DNA of 10,495 bases, taken from assembly GCA_016200445.1 (NCBI GenBank), contig JACQEQ010000395.1, positions 1-10,495 of the forward strand, read 5' to 3'. The translations under genes and the position numbers were made by a program. The notes beneath the pieces were generated by a model that was given only the letters and a program-made list of their open reading frames with translations, ran no database searches and was not told where the DNA came from. Positions 1 to 5,738 of this stretch are shown here, piece after piece; position 1 is the stretch's first letter; each line of letters starts with the position of its first letter. Source of the stretch: Gammaproteobacteria bacterium. GTDB lineage: Bacteria; Pseudomonadota; Gammaproteobacteria; SG8-11.

Positions 1-686
1 AAGTGCTCAACGCCTTTCGGCATCACAGATGAAATCGCGTCCTACCGTACGTCGAGTTGCGCTTTTCTTCTTTTTTGTGCTCAACGCCTTTCGGCATCAC
101 AGATGAAATCGCGGTCTCAAAATCGATGCCAATCGGAGTTGTAGTTTTGTGCTCAACGCCTTTCGGCATCACAGATGAAATCGCCCGCTATCACTCCATT
201 TGATCGGATGGGCTTTCGAGTGCTCAACGCCTTTCGGCATCACAGATGAAATCGCCACGGCGCGCTATAATTCGATGACGCTTGAAGTCAAGTGCTCAAC
301 GCCTTTCGGCATCACAGATGAAATCGCGGGTAAGCTGCGGATGTTTTTCAACAACCCGATCAAGTGCTCAACGCCTTTCGGCATCACAGATGAAATCGCC
401 CTCTACCGCAGCAACAAAAATACCGTCAGTTGCATGTGCTCAACGCCTTTCGGCATCACAGATGAAATCGCGTACACCCCTTCGCCCCATGATTCCTGAA
501 TGAATGTGTGCTCAACGCCTTTCGGCATCACAGATGAAATCGCCCGGCGCGGTTAAATCGATAAAGGTCGTCGTTTGGGTGCTCAACGCCTTTCGGCATC
601 ACAGATGAAATCGCACTTCAAGACCTGCGACTTCCGCGCTGTCGACGCCGGTGCTCAACGCCTTTCGGCATCACAGATGAAATCGC
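1..686 (-). CRISPR. CRISPR array, ten identical 36-bp repeats, truncated at the left edge
   Basis: Ten perfect copies of a 36-bp repeat begin at 3, 77, 149, 220, 292, 364, 436, 508, 579 and 651. On the + strand the repeat starts GTGCTCAACG and ends ATGAAATCGC. Nine complete, mutually different spacers lie between them, of 38, 36, 35, 36, 36, 36, 36, 35 and 36 bp from left to right; positions 1-2 are the tail of a tenth. I assign transcription to the minus strand for three reasons. In that sense the repeat contains TGCC-GAAA-GGCG, a short stem with a GNRA tetraloop, followed by the 8 nt TTGAGCAC, the usual layout for Cas6 cleavage and the crRNA 5' tag. The array lies directly behind cas2 in the same direction. 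The cas2-side repeat shows no decay. The opposite orientation is not excluded, because the + strand 3' end weakly resembles the common GAAAC ending. In the preferred orientation, spacer 615-650 is the newest. Confidence 0.98.
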
Positions 687-925
687 CCTTCACTTCTAAA
701 CACCAGATTGTAAAAGAACTTTCTTTGCCCCTTTGCATGCACCGCCGTATTGCAACTGGCCACCAACGCTTGTCACAACCAGCAACCGCCGGATGCCCCG
801 ACCAGCCAAGGCATTATAGTCAACATGCACCACCTCATACCTCATCGCGAAAAAACTCCTTGGTATTTCCGAATGTTGTTTCCATTTTTGATATCGCGCC
901 ATTGTGCCACTCGCCAGTGCATGTT
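687..925 (-). promoter_or_regulatory. Probable CRISPR leader between cas2 and the array
   Basis: This 239-bp stretch separates the cas2 stop codon from the first intact repeat, on the side where new spacers should enter. It contains no recognisable gene. A perfect TATAAT lies on the minus strand at 818-813, about 127 nt before the first repeat, and would direct transcription into the array. No good -35 element sits 17 nt upstream; instead TTGAC abuts the -10 directly. The last 30 nt before the repeat are AT-richer than the rest. A minus-strand open frame crosses the whole leader; an AAGGAG (861-856) precedes an ATG at 845 and a 49-codon stretch ending at 696. I do not recognise that peptide and treat it as chance. 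Assigning this as leader depends on the array being transcribed leftward. Confidence 0.65.
813..818 (-). promoter_or_regulatory. Candidate -10 element of the array promoter
   Basis: TATAAT on the minus strand is a perfect sigma-70 -10 hexamer in the predicted leader, pointing at the array. The expected -35 position (about 836-841) reads GGTATG, which is poor, so the promoter would be weak or activator-dependent. The neighbouring TTGAC is too close to serve as its -35. Confidence 0.35.
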
Positions 926-1219
926 TCACAACACTTGAAAACGATCCGGTGGCGCGCCCCAATCCTTGCCACCCTCGCCGCGCTCGTGCACGCGGCCTGC
1001 GCAGCGCGGGCACAGATGCACGAACATCAGGTCGTCTTCGTCAGTCAGCAATTTTTCCAACGTCCAACGCAACGCCTCCATCTCGGTGCGGCTCATACGA
1101 CAGCGGAATAGCGAATAGTGGATTCGCTCGCCCCGGCCTTGCAGTTGTTTGTACGCTTGCCGCCAACGCTTGGGGTCGCGGATGTCGTAGCTGATGAGAT
1201 ACCAGCGCTTGTCGCTCAT
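926..1219 (-). CDS. cas2: Cas2, CRISPR adaptation protein
   Basis: Cas2 dimers bridge two Cas1 dimers in the integrase complex that inserts new spacers at the leader end of the array. The 97-aa product has the usual Cas2 length. Its first strand, WYLISYDIRDPKRW (residues 6-19), carries the conserved Asp12 after a hydrophobic strand. SLFRCRMSRTEME (36-48) matches the second conserved block, and a CPRC motif (70-73) lies near the C-terminus, as in many Cas2 proteins. The ATG at 1219 shares one base with the TGA of cas4-cas1 (TGATG), so translation is probably coupled to the fusion gene. A longer in-frame reading up to 1483 lies inside cas1 and is rejected. It is the last cas gene before the leader and array. 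The identification is secure; nuclease activity of Cas2 proteins varies and is not needed for integration. Confidence 0.96.
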   Translation of the reverse strand: MSDKRWYLISYDIRDPKRWRQAYKQLQGRGERIHYSLFRCRMSRTEMEALRWTLEKLLTDEDDLMFVHLCPRCAGRVHERGEGGKDWGAPPDRFQVL

Positions 1220-2892
1220 CAGCGTATCCGCATATTGGCGAACAAGCCCGGACTGCCCGACCACTCTTTTTCCAGCAACCGAACTTCCAGCTCCATCGCA
1301 CGCGCGTAGCTGAGCGAGTATTTGAGTACCGGATGTTTCCATTTTTCTTGCTTGCGCTTTTCGTAGAGTTCGATGGCTTGCTTGCGTCCACCCGCAGAAA
1401 GCCACACCTGCTTTTGCGTGCGTGTGAAGTGTTCCTCCTTCCACTGGGCGCGGTTCACCGAAGCCACCAGCGGCAAGTCCCACAACACGACGCGAAACAA
1501 TTCCATCACGTCGAGTGCCAAGGGATAGGCCGCGCTGCGCGGCGTGTGAAAAAAACCGAACGCGGGATCAAGCCCCACGCAAATAACGGCCGCCATCACA
1601 TCGCGGTATAGCAAGCTGTAACCGAAACTCAACGCGGCGTTGAACGGGTCTTCAGGCGGGCGGCGATTGCGCCCGGCGAAGCGCATGAGCTCCTGGCTTT
1701 GATCCAGCAACACCGGCAGCGCGGAAAAATACAGCTTGCCCGCCATGCCTTCGTGACCGCGCAAGGTGTCGATATCCGGCGCGCGATCGACGCCGCGCAA
1801 TTCGGCACGCATGTTTTTCACAGCTTGCGCCGCGATTCCATCGTTGTCTTTTCCCCGGCTGTTGCGCATCAGGAACTTCAATTGATTTTCGACTTTCGCT
1901 TTGGCAAGCCGCCTAGCCAAGCTCAGGCACATCTGCGCATCGCGTAAACCTTCGAACTGCCGGTGCCTGCGCTGCACGCCGCCTGCGGGCACCAACCCCG
2001 CCACATAGTGGCCGCCGCCGGTGAGCCAATGCACGCCGATGTTGTGCGCCACGGCATAGTGAATTGCCTGGCTGCTGATCTGCGTTGGTCCGTGCAGCAC
2101 AATCGCGGCAACGTCGCGCCCTGGAAATTTATGCGGTTCGCTCTCTCCCGGCGTTGATTCCCGTGGCGTGACCACGATCTGCTCGCCGCTCTTGCCCACG
2201 CGGCTGCCTTCTTCGGTCACGTGAACGATACGCCGCTCATCGTCTTCGGGAAACAAACGCGGCAGTGCGGATTGGTCCCCTCCCCGCGTAAAGTCAACGC
2301 GGTGGGAATCATCAACGTCCGCTGCCTGCATCAAGCGCTCCTCCTCGGGCAAACACACTGGCGCAAGCGAACACTTCGCGCACAGCTTTTCATTCTCTGC
2401 CACTGGCGGGCGCTGCACCGTCGCGGCCAGCTCACGTGCGCGCGCAATCGCGGCGCGCAACTTCGTAAATGAATCTTCCGCAATAGGCACACGCACGGTT
2501 TTGTTATTGGCGTGGTAACGCACGCGCCCTTCCTTGATGGGCTTGCTCAAATGCTCTTCGAGCAATGCGGCGTAGGCGATCACCTGCAAACGATCCGACT
2601 CCCACGCATCATCACCACACGAGCGTCCGCGCTTGTGCTCGAACGCCACCACGCCGCCGTCGCGATAACGCACGTAATCCACTTTGCCTTTGAGTCCCCA
2701 GGTTTCGCTTTCGAGCTGAACCGATTGCCACTCGCCATCGACGTCCACTTCGGCTTCGTGCAAGGTGCGACCCGCGTACACGCGATGATCCGCGACGCGA
2801 ATTTCCTCGACCTCTTCGAGATAAAACAACCGTTCGCAATACGCCAGCGCATGCAGTGCCATGACACGAATGAGAGCTTGATCTTGCGACAT
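1219..2892 (-). CDS. cas4/cas1: Cas4-Cas1 fusion, spacer-acquisition nuclease and integrase
   Basis: A single 557-aa protein joins two adaptation enzymes. Residues 1 to about 190 are Cas4, a RecB-like nuclease with a 4Fe-4S cluster that trims prespacers and helps choose the PAM. It shows Cys19, the active-site residues Asp72 (GKVDYV), Glu85 and Lys87 (FEHKRG), the QVIAY motif (Gln103, Tyr107), and Cys171, Cys174 and Cys180. Residues from about 225 to the end are Cas1, the integrase. Its metal ligands appear as Glu381 (GHEGMAGKLYF), His449 (GFFHTPRS) and Asp461/Glu464 (LALDVMELFR), with the typical NRRPPEDPFNAALSFGY block at 409-425. A charged, low-conservation linker lies between the domains. 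I chose the ATG at 2892 because GGAGGT (2904-2899) sits 6 nt before it; an in-frame GTG at 2898 touches that site and is unlikely. The gene is first of a two-gene unit with cas2 and diverges from the antitoxin gene across 95 bp. Such fusions are known in type I-U/G and MYXAN loci. Confidence 0.97.
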   Translation of the reverse strand: MSQDQALIRVMALHALAYCERLFYLEEVEEIRVADHRVYAGRTLHEAEVDVDGEWQSVQLESETWGLKGKVDYVRYRDGGVVAFEHKRGRSCGDDAWESDRLQVIAYAALLEEHLSKPIKEGRVRYHANNKTVRVPIAEDSFTKLRAAIARARELAATVQRPPVAENEKLCAKCSLAPVCLPEEERLMQAADVDDSHRVDFTRGGDQSALPRLFPEDDERRIVHVTEEGSRVGKSGEQIVVTPRESTPGESEPHKFPGRDVAAIVLHGPTQISSQAIHYAVAHNIGVHWLTGGGHYVAGLVPAGGVQRRHRQFEGLRDAQMCLSLARRLAKAKVENQLKFLMRNSRGKDNDGIAAQAVKNMRAELRGVDRAPDIDTLRGHEGMAGKLYFSALPVLLDQSQELMRFAGRNRRPPEDPFNAALSFGYSLLYRDVMAAVICVGLDPAFGFFHTPRSAAYPLALDVMELFRVVLWDLPLVASVNRAQWKEEHFTRTQKQVWLSAGGRKQAIELYEKRKQEKWKHPVLKYSLSYARAMELEVRLLEKEWSGSPGLFANMRIR

Positions 2893-2987
2893 CGACACAC
2901 CTCCGCACGAAGGAAATTGTGCACGCCCAAGGTTATGGCTATAGTCCTGTTCTACGGCGTATTTGCATTTAAACGATTGGAGCGATC
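2893..2987. promoter_or_regulatory. Divergent control region between cas4/cas1 and the antitoxin
   Basis: This 95-bp gap is the only non-coding DNA upstream of both the rightward toxin-antitoxin pair and the leftward cas4/cas1-cas2 pair. Rightward signals are good: TTGTGC (2917-2922), a 17-bp spacer, TATAGT (2940-2945), and TTGGAG (2977-2982) 5 nt before the antitoxin ATG. Leftward, I see the strong GGAGGT of cas4/cas1 but only weak -10 candidates around 2933-2945 and no -35. Either adaptation-gene transcription starts at a weak or regulated promoter here, or it comes by read-through from cas5 across the antisense module. Confidence 0.6.
2917..2945 (+). promoter_or_regulatory. Sigma-70-like promoter of the toxin-antitoxin operon
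   Basis: TTGTGC and TATAGT are separated by 17 bp and lie about 45 bp upstream of the antitoxin ATG. The -35 overlaps the palindrome GTGCAC (2919-2924), and the -10 overlaps CTATAG (2939-2944). Phd/YefM antitoxins repress their own operons by binding short palindromes of the TGTACA type, so GTGCAC is a plausible operator half. That link is inference. Confidence 0.45.
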
Positions 2988-3293
2988 ATGGATTTCATCA
3001 CGATTGAAGAACTCCGCAGCCAACCCACGAGCGTTTGGAAAAAACTCGCCAAGGCCCACGAGCTGGTCGTCACCCGCAACGGCAAACCGTTTGCCCTGCT
3101 CACCGAAACCAGCCCTACAAAACTGGAAGACGACCTGCGCGCACTGCGCCGCGCGCGTACCCAAGTCGCACTCGACTCGATGCGCGCACGGGCCAGGGAA
3201 CGCGGGCTCACGAAGATGAGTCCGGATGATGTCAACACCGAAATCCGCGCCGCACGCAAGTCTGTAAAAGGTAGACATGCGGCTGGTGATTGA
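2988..3293 (+). CDS. Antitoxin, Phd/YefM-like, of a type II toxin-antitoxin pair
   Basis: The 101-aa product has the layout of Phd/YefM antitoxins: a short N-terminal DNA-binding and dimerisation domain, here FITIEELRSQPTSVWKKLAK (residues 3-22), then a strand and turn VVTRNGKPFALL (27-38). A long, highly charged helical tail (about 45-95) in such proteins wraps and blocks the toxin. The start has a good site (TTGGAG, 5 nt before ATG). It overlaps the toxin gene by 17 nt, the usual antitoxin-first arrangement. It should bind the neighbouring PIN toxin and, with it, repress its own promoter in 2893-2987. It lies on the opposite strand to every cas gene and interrupts the cas cluster. The family assignment rests on overall pattern rather than on a diagnostic residue. 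Confidence 0.82.
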   Translation: MDFITIEELRSQPTSVWKKLAKAHELVVTRNGKPFALLTETSPTKLEDDLRALRRARTQVALDSMRARARERGLTKMSPDDVNTEIRAARKSVKGRHAAGD

Positions 3294-3669
3294 TACCAAC
3301 GTTTTCGTCTCCGGCTTACTCAACCCCAACGGACCCCCCGGCCAGATTCTCGATCACGTCGTGCATGGCCGCGTGATCGCGGTTTACAGTCGACCCATTC
3401 TCGACGAGTACGCCATCGTGCTCGCACGCAAAAAATTCAGCTTCAACCCCGACGACATCGACACCTTGATCGAACTCCTAGTCACCGAAGGCTGGCCGGT
3501 GCGAACCGTTCCGCGCGTCGATCTCCCGTTTCCCGATCCAAGTGACCAGCCGTTTTACGAATGCGCTGCTGCGGTGACCTGCCCCCTCGTCACCGGCAAC
3601 CTCAAACACTTTCCGAAGTCCGGACCAGTCGAGGTATTGAGTCCGGCGCAGGCGGTGGCGCGGTTATGA
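3277..3669 (+). CDS. PIN-domain toxin (COG1569-like putative RNase)
   Basis: The 130-aa protein is a PIN-domain ribonuclease, the toxin half of the pair. The first strand, RLVIDTNVFVSGLL (residues 2-15), carries the metal-binding Asp6. ILDEYAIVL (41-49) gives the second acidic residue, Glu44. FPDPSDQPFYECA (85-97) gives Asp87/Asp90, and VTGNLKHFP (105-113) is the family's typical last strand, with Asn108. This pattern fits the PIN family of COG1569 toxins better than classical VapC. Members cut RNA in a Mg-dependent way and are held inactive by the cognate antitoxin; the RNA target here is unknown. The ATG is preceded by AAAAGG (3266-3271) inside the antitoxin gene, so the two are co-translated. 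Its stop lies 4 bp from the stop of convergent cas5. All acidic residues are present, so it looks active. Confidence 0.88.
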   Translation: MRLVIDTNVFVSGLLNPNGPPGQILDHVVHGRVIAVYSRPILDEYAIVLARKKFSFNPDDIDTLIELLVTEGWPVRTVPRVDLPFPDPSDQPFYECAAAVTCPLVTGNLKHFPKSGPVEVLSPAQAVARL

Positions 3670-3686
3670 ATTGCTACGCGTAACCG
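3661..3686. terminator. Inverted repeat across the convergent toxin and cas5 stop codons
   Basis: CGGTTA (3661-3666) and TAACCG (3681-3686) are a perfect 6-bp inverted repeat, extendable by a G-T and a G-C pair, with a 10-nt loop. It spans both stop codons (TGA at 3667, TAG at 3676-3674). No T-run follows on either strand, so it is at best a weak bidirectional terminator or mRNA 3'-end hairpin. Confidence 0.3.
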
Positions 3687-4366
3687 ACCTCGACCCATGC
3701 GTTACTTGGAATATCGGCGCTTACAGTATTGGAGATACGGAACAGGCATGATTGCGTTTTTGACATATCCGCGCGATCAATCGTCACCGTAAGCCGGGCG
3801 ATATTCGTGGCACTGCCGCCGTCATCATCCGGCTCCACTTTCACAAACCAATGTGCGGGTTCGATTCGCTCAACGGCTTCAATCCGGTCGGGGAGAAAGT
3901 TGTTGTCGCCCAGAAACGGCAACCCGTATTTTCTCGGTCTGTTTCCCGCCAACCCGTCCAATACCTGCGCGGCGAGTTCATCGTTGTCCTTTAAACACAG
4001 GTAGCCACGCAGGTTGGATAAGAAAGAACGCCGCGCGGGAGTGATGTTGTACTTGTTGCCCTTGGTGTTCGGCGCATGATCCTTGCCGGTGTTGCCTACC
4101 GGGTAGTTGTGCAGTTGTTGGTACGCGCTATGTTGCAGCGGCATCTCCAACGCGCCGAGCGCGATCATGGCTGAAGGCAACCCGCTACGAATCAAGGTCA
4201 TTTCCGATGCGCCATCGTCGTCGCGCATCTCTATCCCGGCGAGATTGAGCAACAGGCCATACGCAGCCGACGGCGTCATGAACGGCGCAGTCGGCCGGAA
4301 GCTGCCCGCCGTGAAGGTGCGGAACACCGCGAACGGTGCTTGAAAGTAGATACACAGCATGGCCAT
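3674..4366 (-). CDS. cas5: Cas5, DevS-type Cascade subunit
   Basis: Cas5 binds the 5' tag of the crRNA and caps the foot of the Cascade backbone, next to Cas8. The 230-aa product begins with the RAMP-type first strand and continues into a proline- and glycine-containing stretch, RTFTAGSFRPTAPFMTPSAA (residues 16-35), and YGLLLNLAG (36-44), the segment typical of the DevS/Cmx5 family. The middle region (about 80-125) holds YPVGNTGKDHAPNTKGNKYN, a loop rich in Asn, Gly and Lys. In Myxococcus xanthus the homologue devS belongs to the dev operon needed for sporulation. The ATG at 4366 shares one base with the TAA of cas7 (TAATG), implying coupled translation. It is the last gene of the interference operon; the toxin gene converges on it 4 bp away. 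I see no sign of a catalytic Cas5, consistent with a separate Cas6. Confidence 0.93.
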   Translation of the reverse strand: MAMLCIYFQAPFAVFRTFTAGSFRPTAPFMTPSAAYGLLLNLAGIEMRDDDGASEMTLIRSGLPSAMIALGALEMPLQHSAYQQLHNYPVGNTGKDHAPNTKGNKYNITPARRSFLSNLRGYLCLKDNDELAAQVLDGLAGNRPRKYGLPFLGDNNFLPDRIEAVERIEPAHWFVKVEPDDDGGSATNIARLTVTIDRADMSKTQSCLFRISNTVSADIPSNAWVEVGYA

Positions 4367-5304
4367 TAACCCAACGCGACTTTGGCGATGGTCTCCAGCA
4401 GTCGCTGTGGATTGCGGTCGATGGTCACGCCTTTTTCCTTCAATTCTTGCTGGGTCTTTTCGGTCATGTCTTTCACGATCTTTCCGCCCAGGTAAAATTC
4501 ATCCCCCGGATAATCACCCCTCAAAATATCATCGACGATTTCCGGCAACGCATGCACATCACCTTCCTTGATCCGAAAACCGTAAGTGTCGTAACCCGCT
4601 ACCAGTTGTTTTGTGAGCCGCACGACAATCGAAGCCGGAGCCATCTCGTAGTAGCTGCGCGCATGATTTCCGGCGACGCCGTTCAACTCGCCAATCGCTT
4701 TGAGCAGTGCCTTGGTCCAGTCCTTCTTGACTTTGCATTCCTCAAGATTCAACGCGAAGGGATATTGAAACGCGGTCATCGCCGTTTCGCGGTGTAGTAG
4801 CTGTGAGTTATCAACGTTTCTATGACCCTTTACTTCCTTCGGCGTCGCATCCTGCGGGGATTGCGTGAACACGGTGTTGTAACGATAAGGCTCAAGCGCC
4901 ACAGCCATGTTCATCCGCAAGATCGAGTCGCGTTTAAATGTAAAATCATTCGGATTGCGTCCCTTTTCCTTAAGCTCTTTCCGAATCTTTTCTCTATCCG
5001 CTTTACCCGCAGCCACGAGCCAGCCCATGAAAAAATCATCCGCATATTTGTCCGCGTTTGGATATTCCTTGAACTTGACTGCGAGTTGCTCCTCGTCGTG
5101 CAACCGTTCACGATTACACTTGTCTTTGCCTAGAATCAGCGCCAGATTTTCGCGCAAAGCATTACGCATCGTTTCCGGACTGATGATCGGATATTCATGC
5201 CGCCCCTTGGTGATCTTCTGAATTACGGAGCGGTTCTCGGCGCTCTCGCCGCGATAGTTGGCGCTGGGTGCGGTATAGGTCAGTACGATTCCGAACAGGT
5301 TCAT
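4366..5304 (-). CDS. cas7: Cas7, DevR-type Cascade backbone protein
   Basis: Cas7 polymerises along the crRNA spacer and forms the helical backbone that displays the guide. The 312-aa protein matches the Cst2/DevR branch. The N-terminal strand LFGIVLTYTAPSANYRG (residues 3-19) leads into HEYPIISPETMRNALRE (36-52), the conserved region with the R-ALRE signature. Another typical segment is SILRMNMAVALEP (127-139), and HARSYYEMAPASIVVRL (214-230) sits near the C-terminal part of the RAMP fold. AAGGAG ends 7 nt before the ATG and overlaps the cas8 stop (TAAGGAG); the two genes are 11 bp apart, so this gene has its own strong initiation site. That suits a subunit needed in several copies per complex. 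The assignment to the DevR family is by pattern; membership in Cas7 is secure from gene order and sequence. Confidence 0.94.
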   Translation of the reverse strand: MNLFGIVLTYTAPSANYRGESAENRSVIQKITKGRHEYPIISPETMRNALRENLALILGKDKCNRERLHDEEQLAVKFKEYPNADKYADDFFMGWLVAAGKADREKIRKELKEKGRNPNDFTFKRDSILRMNMAVALEPYRYNTVFTQSPQDATPKEVKGHRNVDNSQLLHRETAMTAFQYPFALNLEECKVKKDWTKALLKAIGELNGVAGNHARSYYEMAPASIVVRLTKQLVAGYDTYGFRIKEGDVHALPEIVDDILRGDYPGDEFYLGGKIVKDMTEKTQQELKEKGVTIDRNPQRLLETIAKVALG

Positions 5305-5315
5305 GACGCTTCTCC

Positions 5316-5738
5316 TTAGTTTTCGTTTTCATTTGAGGAATGGGTTTGCCCTTCTTTACCCGGCAAGTGGGAATACGCCGAGAGCGCCAGCATGGATAGG
5401 TTTTTCACAGTGTCCGGCTTTTGAATAAGCGCTTGGGTTAGGTCGAGGAATTCTGCTTCCTGTACAAAGTGCGGGACTGAGCAAATGGTGCCGGTGAAGT
5501 ATTCGACGAAGTCTTCGGCGCGGCGGCTGCGCATCGCCAGAAATGCATCGCTTGTGACTTTTTCTCGCGCCTCACGAAATTCCTTTGGATAAATCCGATA
5601 CCCGTTCACGTCACACGGCAGGTCTTTGTACTTCTTCGACGAGCGCGCATCCGTTTTGTAATTGACGTACTCGCCGATGAGCCGGTAAATCCGGCGCGCG
5701 AGCACATCGTCCTTGATGGCGGGGTCGGTTTCGTTCAT
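5316..5738 (-). CDS. cas11: Probable Cas11-like small subunit translated from inside cas8
   Basis: Within the 3' third of cas8 and in the same frame, AAAGGAG (5754-5748) stands 9 nt before an ATG (5738-5736). Initiation there would give a 140-aa protein identical to Cas8 residues 430-569. Its size fits the Cascade small subunit Cas11, which bridges the belly of the complex. The peptide starts MNETDPAIKDDVLARRIYRL and looks mostly helical, as Cas11 does. For types I-B, I-C and I-D it is established that Cas11 arises by independent translation from within the large-subunit gene. No separate small-subunit gene exists in this locus, which favours the idea. This is an overlapping product, not a replacement for Cas8. 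The weak points are the somewhat long 9-nt spacing and an out-of-frame ATG at 5743. Confidence 0.62.
   Translation of the reverse strand: MNETDPAIKDDVLARRIYRLIGEYVNYKTDARSSKKYKDLPCDVNGYRIYPKEFREAREKVTSDAFLAMRSRRAEDFVEYFTGTICSVPHFVQEAEFLDLTQALIQKPDTVKNLSMLALSAYSHLPGKEGQTHSSNENEN

Noticed and set aside
200..503. Open frames with a repeated CSTPFGITDEIA or AQRLSASQMKS peptide
   Set aside because: The repeat is 36 bp and most spacers are 36 bp, so the frame is kept through the CRISPR array; the repeated peptide is just the translated repeat.
1..686. Self-targeting spacers against this cas locus
   Set aside because: I saw no spacer with an obvious long match in the rest of the window by eye; a proper search of the whole genome was not possible.
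575..1111. 178-codon plus-strand open frame
   Set aside because: It runs from the CRISPR repeats through the leader into antisense cas2; no protein-like pattern.
2512..3219. 235-codon plus-strand open frame
   Set aside because: It is antisense to cas4/cas1 and then out of frame with the antitoxin, which has a far better start and a recognisable family.
2893..3673. Transposon or IS element carrying the toxin-antitoxin pair
   Set aside because: No transposase, no terminal inverted repeats and no target-site duplication are visible at either boundary.
3868..3886. Partial repeat match in cas5 (GCTCAACGGCTT)
   Set aside because: The similarity stops after about ten bases and the sequence is coding; chance.
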